A stretch of 64,000 nt of DNA from Fontisphaera persica. Its GTDB lineage: Bacteria > Verrucomicrobiota > Verrucomicrobiia > Limisphaerales > Fontisphaeraceae. The translations under genes were made by a program, and so were the position numbers. The stretch spans positions 2,418,001 through 2,482,000 of the forward strand of contig NZ_CP116615.1 of the NCBI RefSeq assembly GCF_024832785.1, written 5' to 3'. Every line of letters starts with the position of its first letter. Within the stretch, counting starts at the first letter, position 1. Shown in pieces: positions 37,001 to 46,900 of the stretch. The notes beneath the pieces are model-generated. The model did no database searches, was not told the DNA's origin, and saw nothing but the letters and a program-made list of their open reading frames with translations.

Positions 37001-40000
37001 TGGCATTATACCTCCCCCGTTTTTTGAATCAAGGCAAAGCCAACTTGTCAAGCTTTGTGTTAATAGCGCTATTATACCTCCCCCGTTTTTTGAATCAAGG
37101 CAAAGCCCCAACAGACGGTTACCTTCCGCATCAAGATTATACCTCCCCCGTTTTTTGAATCAAGGCAAAGCATGGGCTCGAATCCACCCCCGCAACCAAA
37201 TATTATACCTCCCCCGTTTTTTGAATCAAGGCAAAGCACCGGTGTAAAACGTTTTTACACCGGTGTCATTATACCTCCCCCGTTTTTTGAATCAAGGCAA
37301 AGCGCAATATGGTGTGGCAATTGGCGATGCAGATTATACCTCCCCCGTTTTTTGAATCAAGGCAAAGCCTTTAAGGATGATGCTGTCACCGAACCTGGAT
37401 TATACCTCCCCCGTTTTTTGAATCAAGGCAAAGCGTTGGTTCGTATTTTATTTCTTTTGGGCAATTATACCTCCCCGTTTTTGAATCAAGGCAAAGCAAA
37501 AATTTGACGAAAAAAACAATGTTATTATACCTCCCCCGTTTTTTGAATCAAGGCAAAGCTGGGTATCGTGCAACGCATTGCCGGGACGTATTATACCTCC
37601 CCCGTTTTTTGAATCAAGGCAAAGCAAAAGCCGCCACTTCATTGAAATTTCACGCATTATACCTCCCCCGTTTTTTGAATCAAGGCAAAGCATGACCAGC
37701 GGCCATGGAAATTGAAGATTGATTATACCTCCCCCGTTTTTTGAATCAAGGCAAAGCACGCATTGCAGGGATGTTAGGATTGATAGCATTATACCTCCCC
37801 CGTTTTTTGAATCAAGGCAAAGCGATTGATTGCTGACGAAATACTGGACAAAGATTATACCTCCCCCGTTTTTTGAATCAAGGCAAAGCTATACGCCACC
37901 CCAAACATGGTATTTTCGATTATACCTCCCCCGTTTTTTGAATCAAGGCAAAGCTAGATTTTGTAAGATATTTTGCAAGGTATTATTATACCTCCCCCGT
38001 TTTTTGAATCAAGGCAAAGCCACACGACCTGTGTTTTCATCACGCCAGTTATTATACCTCCCCCGTTTTTTGAATCAAGGCAAAGCCCCAGCCCATACCG
38101 CAGCAAACTTTAGTTTATTATACCTCCCCCGTTTTTTGAATCAAGGCAAAGCTTCCCATGAGGCCTTCCCTCCTCCAATGTAATTATACCTCCCCCGTTT
38201 TTTGAATCAAGGCAAAGCAACTGGTTCTGACCAACCAACAAATCCTGAATTATACCTCCCCCGTTTTTTGAATCAAGGCAAAGCACCAAATCAAAACACG
38301 TTTGGTTCCATCCGATTATACCTCCCCCGTTTTTTGAATCAAGGCAAAGCTAACAAGTGGGAATTGGAGAGCTACACCAAATTATACCTCCCCCGTTTTT
38401 TGAATCAAGGCAAAGCTGCGCCGGACGCAATCCTGCTCGCCGCTGGATTATACCTCCCCCGTTTTTTGAATCAAGGCAAAGCTATGGGGGACTGTCGGTG
38501 GATATCGTGCCAATTATACCTCCCCCGTTTTTTGAATCAAGGCAAAGCCGAGGGCAGCGGATTGTCAACCGCAATGTCATTATACCTCCCCCGTTTTTTG
38601 AATCAAGGCAAAGCGCTTTGAGTTGCCCGGCGGATGGGGCGGAGATTATACCTCCCCCGTTTTTTGAATCAAGGCAAAGCTTCGGCTGGGGTGACATTGC
38701 GAATGTTAAGATTATACCTCCCCCGTTTTTTGAATCAAGGCAAAGCGGTCATATGATACAAGCGCGGGGGTGGGGTATTATACCTCCCCCGTTTTTTGAA
38801 TCAAGGCAAAGCTAATTTGGCAATCAAGTTGAATCCGTGGGATTATACCTCCCCCGTTTTTTGAATCAAGGCAAAGCTGCACTCATTCCATTCAACTCAC
38901 CGCCTGAATTATACCTCCCCCGTTTTTTGAATCAAGGCAAAGCGCTACTGCTCAATTCTTGGCGGCGGTAGCCATTATACCTCCCCCGTTTTTTGAATCA
39001 AGGCAAAGCGCAGTTGGGCAATGTTCGACAGACGACGGCATTATACCTCCCCCGTTTTTTGAATCAAGGCAAAGCGTCAACCTGGCATTTTCTCGGTCTG
39101 CGTTTATTATACCTCCCCCGTTTTTTGAATCAAGGCAAAGCGAAAGTGCGCGGTTAATCAACGGGCCCGGAATTATACCTCCCCCGTTTTTTGAATCAAG
39201 GCAAAGCCTTGGTTGCGCTCGGTGTCTTTTTGGCGGTATTATACCTCCCCCGTTTTTTGAATCAAGGCAAAGCCGACATTTGCCGGTCGTGTATCGGGGC
39301 AAAATTATACCTCCCCCGTTTTTTGAATCAAGGCAAAGCGCTTGGTATTGATTGAACCAAGCCGGTCGTATTATACCTCCCCCGTTTTTTGAATCAAGGC
39401 AAAGCTTGTGGAGACTTTCGCCGAGTGTTTGGCAAATTATACCTCCCCCGTTTTTTGAATCAAGGCAAAGCATAACCGGAATCCATGACCACGCATCCAT
39501 ATTATACCTCCCCCGTTTTTTGAATCAAGGCAAAGCCCTGCTCCTTGGCCAGGCGCGCCCGTTCCTATTATACCTCCCCCGTTTTTTGAATCAAGGCAAA
39601 GCGATAAATCTTTGGTGCAGATTTTGAATCGCATTATACCTCCCCCGTTTTTTGAATCAAGGCAAAGCTGATACTCCCGTCCAGGCCACCACCGGCTTAT
39701 TATACCTCCCCCGTTTTTTGAATCAAGGCAAAGCCACTAAAGGCGTTGAACATGAGCAATCACGATTATACCTCCCCCGTTTTTTGAATCAAGGCAAAGC
39801 CCATGAAATTAGTGGTGGATGAGTTGGTTAATTATACCTCCCCCGTTTTTTGAATCAAGGCAAAGCTATTAGAAAATCTAATACAAAGTTTAAGACATTA
39901 TACCTCCCCCGTTTTTTGAATCAAGGCAAAGCAATCAGCGTTAGAGTTAAATCGCTTGCCGCATTATACCTCCCCCGTTTTTTGAATCAAGGCAAAGCGA

Positions 40001-42005
40001 GATGGCGTTTAGATACTGATTGGGAGAGATTATACCTCCCCCGTTTTTTGAATCAAGGCAAAGCCGGCGTTCACGAGGTCTTGAAGTTCCAAAAATTATA
40101 CCTCCCCCGTTTTTTGAATCAAGGCAAAGCTAACGGCGTCGAGTGGGTAAGGATTTGGGAATTATACCTCCCCCGTTTTTTGAATCAAGGCAAAGCAGTG
40201 TCCGGATCATGTTACCTGACAGTTGTATTATACCTCCCCCGTTTTTTGAATCAAGGCAAAGCAGTTTCACCGTGATGCACGCGTCGGCAACATTATACCT
40301 CCCCCGTTTTTTGAATCAAGGCAAAGCTGGCTTTCCCTCGACAGGCAAGGCAACTCTATTATACCTCCCCCGTTTTTTGAATCAAGGCAAAGCTGTCGGA
40401 CCTACTTTTGTGACTCGACCAGTATTATACCTCCCCCGTTTTTTGAATCAAGGCAAAGCCAAAATGGAATTGAGAGGAGAGCAGCAGAAATTATACCTCC
40501 CCCGTTTTTTGAATCAAGGCAAAGCTGCCTGCCCAATCTGCTTGAAATCACCGCGATTATACCTCCCCCGTTTTTTGAATCAAGGCAAAGCATGCAGTTG
40601 GTGGTGGACGAGCTCGTTAAAATTATACCTCCCCCGTTTTTTGAATCAAGGCAAAGCAAACGGTTACATTAATGGTGTGTGCGATTTATTATACCTCCCC
40701 CGTTTTTTGAATCAAGGCAAAGCTATATTTCCTGGAACGCGCTTTTTGGGCAAATTATACCTCCCCCGTTTTTTGAATCAAGGCAAAGCAATGATTTTGG
40801 CTACGTGTTTCCACTCGAAATTATACCTCCCCCGTTTTTTGAATCAAGGCAAAGCGAGACTTGGCCTGGAAATTGGACGTGGTTGATTATACCTCCCCCG
40901 TTTTTTGAATCAAGGCAAAGCAAAATGAAAAAAGACTTGAAAAGTTATGTGATTATACCTCCCCCGTTTTTTGAATCAAGGCAAAGCAGGACAGTATCTC
41001 CCTGGAGATTCACGGGATTATACCTCCCCCGTTTTTTGAATCAAGGCAAAGCATCGTCCAGGGTCAAGGTAACACTAGTATCATTATACCTCCCCCGTTT
41101 TTTGAATCAAGGCAAAGCCTCAGTGACCATGCGCCAATATTGCTGGGTATTATACCTCCCCCGTTTTTTGAATCAAGGCAAAGCAGAGATCGAGGCATCA
41201 CCGTCCCCGTCCTAATTATACCTCCCCCGTTTTTTGAATCAAGGCAAAGCATTAATCACGTCATTGTGGACATTGCCAGCATTATACCTCCCCCGTTTTT
41301 TGAATCAAGGCAAAGCTGCCAACAAACTGCGCAATCCATGGTGGAGATTATACCTCCCCCGTTTTTTGAATCAAGGCAAAGCGCAGGCTAGCGGTTATTA
41401 TCATCCTGAGGCATTATACCTCCCCCGTTTTTTGAATCAAGGCAAAGCACCAAAGCATAACTATTGTTATGCTCGATTATTATACCTCCCCCGTTTTTTG
41501 AATCAAGGCAAAGCTACCTAATAATGGCGGTAGCAGTAGCCAGCATTATACCTCCCCCGTTTTTTGAATCAAGGCAAAGCCGTTCCATGCCCGGGCTGCA
41601 AAAAAATGGTATTATACCTCCCCCGTTTTTTGAATCAAGGCAAAGCCAGCGTGAAATTGTTGTCCATTGACTGCCAATTATACCTCCCCCGTTTTTTGAA
41701 TCAAGGCAAAGCAGCCAATCTGTAATGCGTGTTCGTGGTATGATTATACCTCCCCCGTTTTTTGAATCAAGGCAAAGCACCCCAGCATGTACAACCCCAA
41801 CCAAACAATTATACCTCCCCCGTTTTTTGAATCAAGGCAAAGCTGGCCGGGAAAGCTTCGCCGGGCTTTGCCGATTATACCTCCCCCGTTTTTTGAATCA
41901 AGGCAAAGCTGAACGCGGTGATTGGGGCGAGCATGTCGCATTATACCTCCCCCGTTTTTTGAATCAAGGCAAAGCCCCCGCGCAGGGTGCCAAACGGGTC
42001 AACGA

Positions 42006-42041
42006 ATTATACCTCCCCCGTTTTTTGAATCAAGGCAAAGC
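42006..42041 (-). promoter_or_regulatory. Repeat-embedded crRNA promoter (representative copy; present in every full-length repeat)
   Basis: On the minus strand each full repeat carries TTGATT (here 42033-42028) and a perfect TATAAT at its very 3' end (42011-42006), separated by 16 bp. Transcription would begin about 6-8 bases into the next spacer, leaving a guide of roughly 22-24 nt. This is the arrangement known from Neisseria and Campylobacter II-C arrays. In 34-bp repeats the gap would be 14 bp, so those copies should be weak if their length is real. Confidence 0.75.
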
Positions 42042-42071
42042 CTTGTTGTTATACTTTATCGAGCGTTGGTA

Positions 42072-42107
42072 ATTCTACCTCCACGATAGAGTTATAGCCA
42101 TAGAGTT
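42072..42107 (-). repeat. Degenerate terminal CRISPR repeat
   Basis: Exactly 66 bp after the last full repeat, the plus strand reads ATTCTACCTCCACG, matching the first bases of the repeat with two differences, and then loses similarity. The intervening 30 bp (42042-42071) has spacer length. On the minus strand its -10 equivalent is TAGAAT, and no -35 box is kept. Confidence 0.7.
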
Positions 42108-42397
42108 ATAGTTTCAATCTTAACCTACAAATTAAAAAAGCCCCCGTCCGGTTTTTCCACCGGTTTCCAAATTAGGCCGTTGTGGACCATCAAAGCCACG
42201 CTGGCGCGTGCCCGTGAGAGCCCCTCTTGCCCAAGGCTGACTATGGTCAGCCTGACTAAAATCTACTCTCTTTTTCTTTTGAATCAAGCCGCACGCCAAA
42301 GAAAGTTGAACATTTCGCATTTTAAGCTAATCAAAAGGTTGTGCGGGCATGCCCGCTGCCTGGTCATTCCACGCCGGCAAGCCTTCACCTCATACGC
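42087..42397. other. Region between the array and htrA, with an isolated repeat-like segment
   Basis: No gene was recognised. At 42261-42296 the plus strand carries ATCTACTCTC and then TTTTGAATCAAG, with GCCAAAG a few bases later, like a second degraded repeat. On the minus strand it keeps TTGATT, a 16-bp gap and TAGATT, the same promoter geometry as the repeats. It could be a leader promoter, a repeat fossil or a second anti-repeat (no terminator was seen for the last). A short direct repeat of ATAGAGTTATAG lies at 42087-42110. The right end should contain the htrA promoter. Confidence 0.45.
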
Positions 42398-43852
42398 ATG
42401 AAACGTTTTTGGCATCTCGCAGCATATCCCGTGCTGGCTCTGGCCGCGCACGCTGCCGCCGCTGAGCCTCCGGCGCTCAAGGCCATGGATCTGGCCCGCG
42501 CGCTCAATCAGGCCTTCACCGAAGTGGCCAGCAAGGTCAGTGACTCGGTGGTGGTCATCAAAGTGGCCCAGCGCAACACCTTTCACGACTGGACCGAGGG
42601 CAATCCCTTCCTGGACATGTTGCCCCCTGAGTGGCGGCGCCGGTTCGAGGAGCGCCGCGAGCGCGGGCCGGCCGAGCCGCGCTTCAACGGTCAAGGCTCA
42701 GGCGTCATCATCCGCGAAGATGGTTATTTGCTGACCAATTTTCATGTGGTGGACAACGCGGAGAAAATCCGGGTGCGCCTGCACGATGGGCGGGAATTCG
42801 ATGCCACCCTCACCGGCTCCGATGCGCAATCCGACCTGGCGGTGCTGAAGATTGCGGCCACCGGCCTGAAGGCCGCCCGTTTCGGGGATTCCTCCGCCAC
42901 CAAAGTGGGTGAGTTTGCCATTGCTGTGGGCGCGCCGTTTGACCTGGATTACACCGTCACGGTGGGGCACATCAGCGCCAAGGGCCGCTCGCGCATTCTG
43001 CCGGACCCTTCCATGGACCAGGACTTCCTGCAAACCGATGCCAATATCAACCCCGGCAACAGCGGCGGCCCGCTGGTCAACCTCGAAGGCGAGGTCATCG
43101 GCATCAACACCATGATTGCCGGCTTGAACACCGGCATCGGGTTTGCCATCCCCTCCAACCTCGCCCGCGAGGTCGCCGCCCAGCTCATCCAGCATGGCAA
43201 ATACACCCGCGGCTGGCTCGGCGTGGCTATTACTTCCCTGCGCGAGGACCCGGACTACCGCAACCTCGTCCAGGGCGTCCAGGACGGCGTGGTGGTGCGC
43301 GAAATTATGCCCGACGGCCCGGCCGCCAAATCCGATTTGAAACCGGCGGACATCATCACTGCGGTGGACGGGCATCCGGTGGCCACCTCCCAGCAACTGC
43401 GCTACGAAATCCGCTCCAAGCCCCTCGGCCGGGAGGTGGTGCTCGATGTGTACCGTAAAGACCGTTCCCTCAAAATCAAGGTGCGCCCCGAGGCCTGGCC
43501 CGATGCCCAGGAAACCGCCGCCACCGTCCGCCGCCGCCCCGCTCCCGCCGCGGTGGATTCCGAATCGTTGTTGGGCCTCACCGTCCAGCCCCTCACCCCT
43601 GAATTGCGGAAAAAATTTGCGCTCCAGGCCCAATCCGGCGTGGTCGTTACCGCCGTGGCCGGAGACAGCCCCGCCGCCGCCAAAGAATTGAAAGCCGGCG
43701 ATGTCATCACCGAGCTGGACCACCAGCCCGTGCGCAACTTGCGGGATTTTCGCGAAGCCCTGAAAAACGCCGACACCACCAAAGGCGTGGTGGTCAATTA
43801 TTTGCGCGGCGGCGCCGGCCGTTTTGTGATTCTCAAGAGCAGCGGCGACTAA
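42398..43852 (+). CDS. HtrA/Do-family periplasmic serine protease (484 aa)
   Basis: I choose ATG 42398, which gives a compact signal peptide (MKRFWHLAAYPVLALAAHAA); the frame is open further upstream. The trypsin-like domain has the full triad: His116 (LLTNFHVVDNA), Asp146 (SDAQSDLAVLKI) and Ser222 (NPGNSGGPLVN). PDZ1 (about 265-355: GWLGVAITSLRED, PADIITAVDGHPV) and PDZ2 (about 395-484: LGLTVQPLTPELRKKF, AGDVITELDHQPV) follow. HtrA proteins degrade or refold misfolded envelope proteins. It stands alone, with a terminator just after it. Confidence 0.95.
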   Translation: MKRFWHLAAYPVLALAAHAAAAEPPALKAMDLARALNQAFTEVASKVSDSVVVIKVAQRNTFHDWTEGNPFLDMLPPEWRRRFEERRERGPAEPRFNGQGSGVIIREDGYLLTNFHVVDNAEKIRVRLHDGREFDATLTGSDAQSDLAVLKIAATGLKAARFGDSSATKVGEFAIAVGAPFDLDYTVTVGHISAKGRSRILPDPSMDQDFLQTDANINPGNSGGPLVNLEGEVIGINTMIAGLNTGIGFAIPSNLAREVAAQLIQHGKYTRGWLGVAITSLREDPDYRNLVQGVQDGVVVREIMPDGPAAKSDLKPADIITAVDGHPVATSQQLRYEIRSKPLGREVVLDVYRKDRSLKIKVRPEAWPDAQETAATVRRRPAPAAVDSESLLGLTVQPLTPELRKKFALQAQSGVVVTAVAGDSPAAAKELKAGDVITELDHQPVRNLRDFREALKNADTTKGVVVNYLRGGAGRFVILKSSGD

Positions 43853-43876
43853 CCTCCTCCCGCCCTGCTTGTTGAG

Positions 43877-43908
43877 CGCGCCAGCTCACCAGGTTGGCGC
43901 GTCTTTTT
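43877..43908 (+). terminator. Intrinsic terminator after the htrA-type gene
   Basis: A 7-bp stem CGCGCCA/TGGCGCG with an 11-base loop is followed by TCTTTTT. It lies 25 bp after the protease stop and just before the end of the convergent DUF3616 gene. Confidence 0.8.
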
Positions 43909-43924
43909 ATGGCGCAAGGCCGTT

Positions 43925-46900
43925 TTACGGAGCCACGATACGGTAAAAACGCTGGCCCCCGGCGCCGTTGGTATGGGTCCATTCCAGCCACGGAGCCGGG
44001 GCCGTCAAATCCGCCGTCAAGTCCGACCATGCCGCATCGTTGAGATTGGATTTGAACTGCACCCGATAGGCAACCCCCGCCTGCCCGCGCCATTGCAGCC
44101 GCACATGGGCCCCCTCCAGGCTAATCCGGCGCAACAAAGGCGCCGGCCGGGTGATTTCTCCCAAAGCCACCCAGTCGCTGCGCGCCTTGCGGAATTCGCG
44201 AATCGGTAAAAACTTGGCCTGCTGGCCATCCCCGTACCAATCCATCACGCCGTTGTCGCTGATTAGTTGCACCTGGGTTTGGGGCGTCCAGGGCCGCGGC
44301 GGCAATTGCACGATGCCCTCGGGGTTCATGCCCGCCAAATCTGCCGTCAATTCCTGCGGCGCGTCCTGCGGTTGCCCGCTCCAGAGGTACAACTTGAAAT
44401 CATCCGGATACGGCCCACGGAAGTTCAGTGGTGTGCCGGCAATGATGAGATAGCCCTCGTCATCCCGTTCCAGGCTGCGGATGCCGCGGCCAAACAAATC
44501 CAGCTCGATCGGCGGCCCAAAAACCGCACTGCCGGGCGGCACATTGCTGCCGATGAGCTGAGTAAAGTTCAACACCGGCACCACCAGCGCAAAACAGCGG
44601 TTGGTGGGCGGCACAATCGGCGCGCGAAACCCCACATAGGCCACATTGGTGCTGCCCGGCGCCCAGGCCAGCCCTTCCAAATTAAAGCCCCCGGGCGATT
44701 TGGGGTCCACCCCCGGCTCCGTGCTGGCCGCCAGCCCATAATAATTGTGGCCTTTGCCGTGGCCGTTGCTGGCGTCCCACTGCACCAAATCCAGTTTCAG
44801 GTAATCGTAACGCCCCGCATAAACCAGCGTGATATTGGTGCCGCTCCCCACTAAATCTGTGGCAAACAAACGCGAGCGATTGGTGCGCACCTCGGCAATG
44901 TTGGCGTGTGAGTGTGCGCCCATCCAATAAATGCGGTTGCCCCCGCGCACCGACGCCTCAATGTCCACCTCGCGCGGCTGGCCCGCCTCAAAATCCGTCA
45001 GCCCCAGAAATGGCGTCATGTTCGTCTGCCAGACCGGCGGCCCGGAAAACCGCCGGGAATACAGCCGCAGCACCTGGTTTTCATCGTCCCCCACCAGCAT
45101 CCAATCCTCATCCAGGGCAATGGCGGTGGAGGCATCGGCTGCCCCAGCATGATAACGGGTGGTTTCCCGCTCCCGCGCCGAAGCCGCGTACGGGACCGCC
45201 AGCCGCGCCCGCAGGGCGCCGTCCCACGCCTCCAAGGTTAGATTGGCATAACCAACGCCATGCGGTTCAATGCGCAACGCATAATCACCCGGCCCGCGCA
45301 ATTGCAGCACCAAACTGCAATTGGAGACCACCAGCGGATTATCGCTGCTGGCCGACACCCACAACAACGCCGCATTGGTGGGGATGACCCGGAAGAGCAA
45401 CGGAGGATTGGTGGGGTCTCCCACCGCACCGCAAATGGGCCGGACCCCTTGAAATTGCAACGTGCCCCCGTTGGGCGCGCCCGGCGTCAACAAGGCTCCA
45501 AGGGGAAAACTGGCGTTGACCCGTGTGATGTCATACTCCAAAGACTCCGGCGCAGCGCCATAGAGCTGCCCATAAAACCAGGCGCCCGCCGAAGAAGGTT
45601 CCGTGTTGCCCGGCCAGCGCGTGGCCGCATCAAGCGTGCCCGCGGGCAGTTGCAACACCGCCGGCGAATACACCAGGGCATTCGTATTGCCGCCCGAAAT
45701 GGCTACCGAATCCAGCACTTGGGCCAGCGGGGGCAATCCCTCCAACACCCCGTTGTTGCCGCGGTCCCAATCCTCGCCGGGCGTGATGGTGCCCGGCGTA
45801 GCAAGCAGCAAGTAGGTGGTGGATTTATTGGGCAGTATGCCGCCGTTGGTGGAAAAGGCCGGAAGCAGGTACTGGGCAGTGGCCGGCGGCAGCACCCCAT
45901 AGGGATGGTTGGTGGCGCCCAGCCACAACAGCCCGTTGGCCCCCAATCGCTGGCCGCTGAGATTAGCCGCCCATCCCACCAGCCCGGGATTGTCATCCGG
46001 ATGTCCGTCAATCAAAACCACCCATAGATTGGTCAGCCAGCACAACGGCTCCCCTGCAATTTCGATGTACTCCGCCGGCGCATCCACGCCCGGGGGATTG
46101 ATTTTCAATTCATTCAACCAAACCCGGTCATTGTCGCGCACCCGGATGAGCGGCGCAGGCAGAAGTTTGTTGGTGGGGTAGAAAACAGCATCACCCGTCT
46201 GCGCCACGGCCACGACCAAGTTGCCAAGATGATGAGTGCCGCCAACCCAGTCATTCTCAGGCGCGCGCGCCAGGAGGCTTGCCGGTGTGGTATTGCTCAA
46301 GGCAAGCGTCACCACTGGCCGGTAATTCTGTCCGCCATTCGCGCTAAGCTCCACCCACGGCGCCGCCGTAATTTGCAATACCACCGGCCCGCTGGGAGTT
46401 GTGCTGAGCGCCACTGTAAATGTGAAAGCAGACGGATTCCCCTCCTCCAATTCCCACGGCCCTTCAGGCTGCACCAGCACGGCGGGCAGGGACGGCGCGC
46501 CGAAGTTGGGGCCGCCAATATGATTCAAAGGCCGGCCAATCATCGAGGGATGAGTGACTTGGCTCTCATCGCCCAGGCTCAGATTCGGTGGCCCGCCCTG
46601 CAGATTGTTGGCGGCCATCCAATCCAGCGCGGTGGCGCCCGTCGTGTTACCCAATCGCGCCACATAATCCGGCGTGAAAGAAACCGGCATCACCAGCCCT
46701 GTCACGGCCAGCGCCGCCGGATTACGCCGGAAATTAATGGACCCGTAGGCGATGTCCCCCGCTCCGGTATTGTCGAGGATACCCACCGAATCCCACACCC
46801 GCCAACCATTGAACCATGCCGCGTCCGGCAGGCCATCATTGTTCCCATCCAAATCATCGCCAATCGCCGGTGCGCGATTAGTCGCCTGAATCAGGAAAAA

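Larger units (their letters stand above)
31255..42041 (-). CRISPR. Type II-C CRISPR array: 143 full repeats, split by an IS element
   Basis: A 36-bp repeat (minus strand begins GCTTTGCCTTGATTCA and ends GGGGGAGGTATAAT) recurs every 66 bp with mostly 30-bp spacers (range about 26-31). I count 21 repeats from 31255 to 32573, then an IS element, then 122 repeats from 34039 to 42041. A degenerate copy follows at 42072. From 34103 onward the repeats are uniform except one 34-bp copy at 37464. In the first block and at 34039, 15 repeats are 34 bp, five are 35 bp and only two (31255, 31574) are 36 bp, all by loss of one C and/or one T. The minus strand is assigned from the tracrRNA anti-repeat, the repeat-embedded promoter and the terminator at 31212-31246. 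Confidence 0.97.

Noticed and set aside
31255-42041. Self-targeting spacers against this window
   Set aside because: I noticed no clear match by eye between a spacer and the flanking genes; this needs a computed search and is not claimed either way.
31786-42072. Long open frames through the array encoding repeated LYLPRFLNQGKA or LCLDSKNGGGII peptides
   Set aside because: The 66-bp unit is 22 codons, so any stop-free frame repeats indefinitely. These are translations of CRISPR repeats, not proteins.
42261-42380. Second tracrRNA near htrA
   Set aside because: The anti-repeat-like TTTTGAATCAAG is followed by a hairpin (GCGGGC-AT-GCCCGC) but no terminator, and pairing breaks after 12 bases. 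A decayed repeat is simpler.
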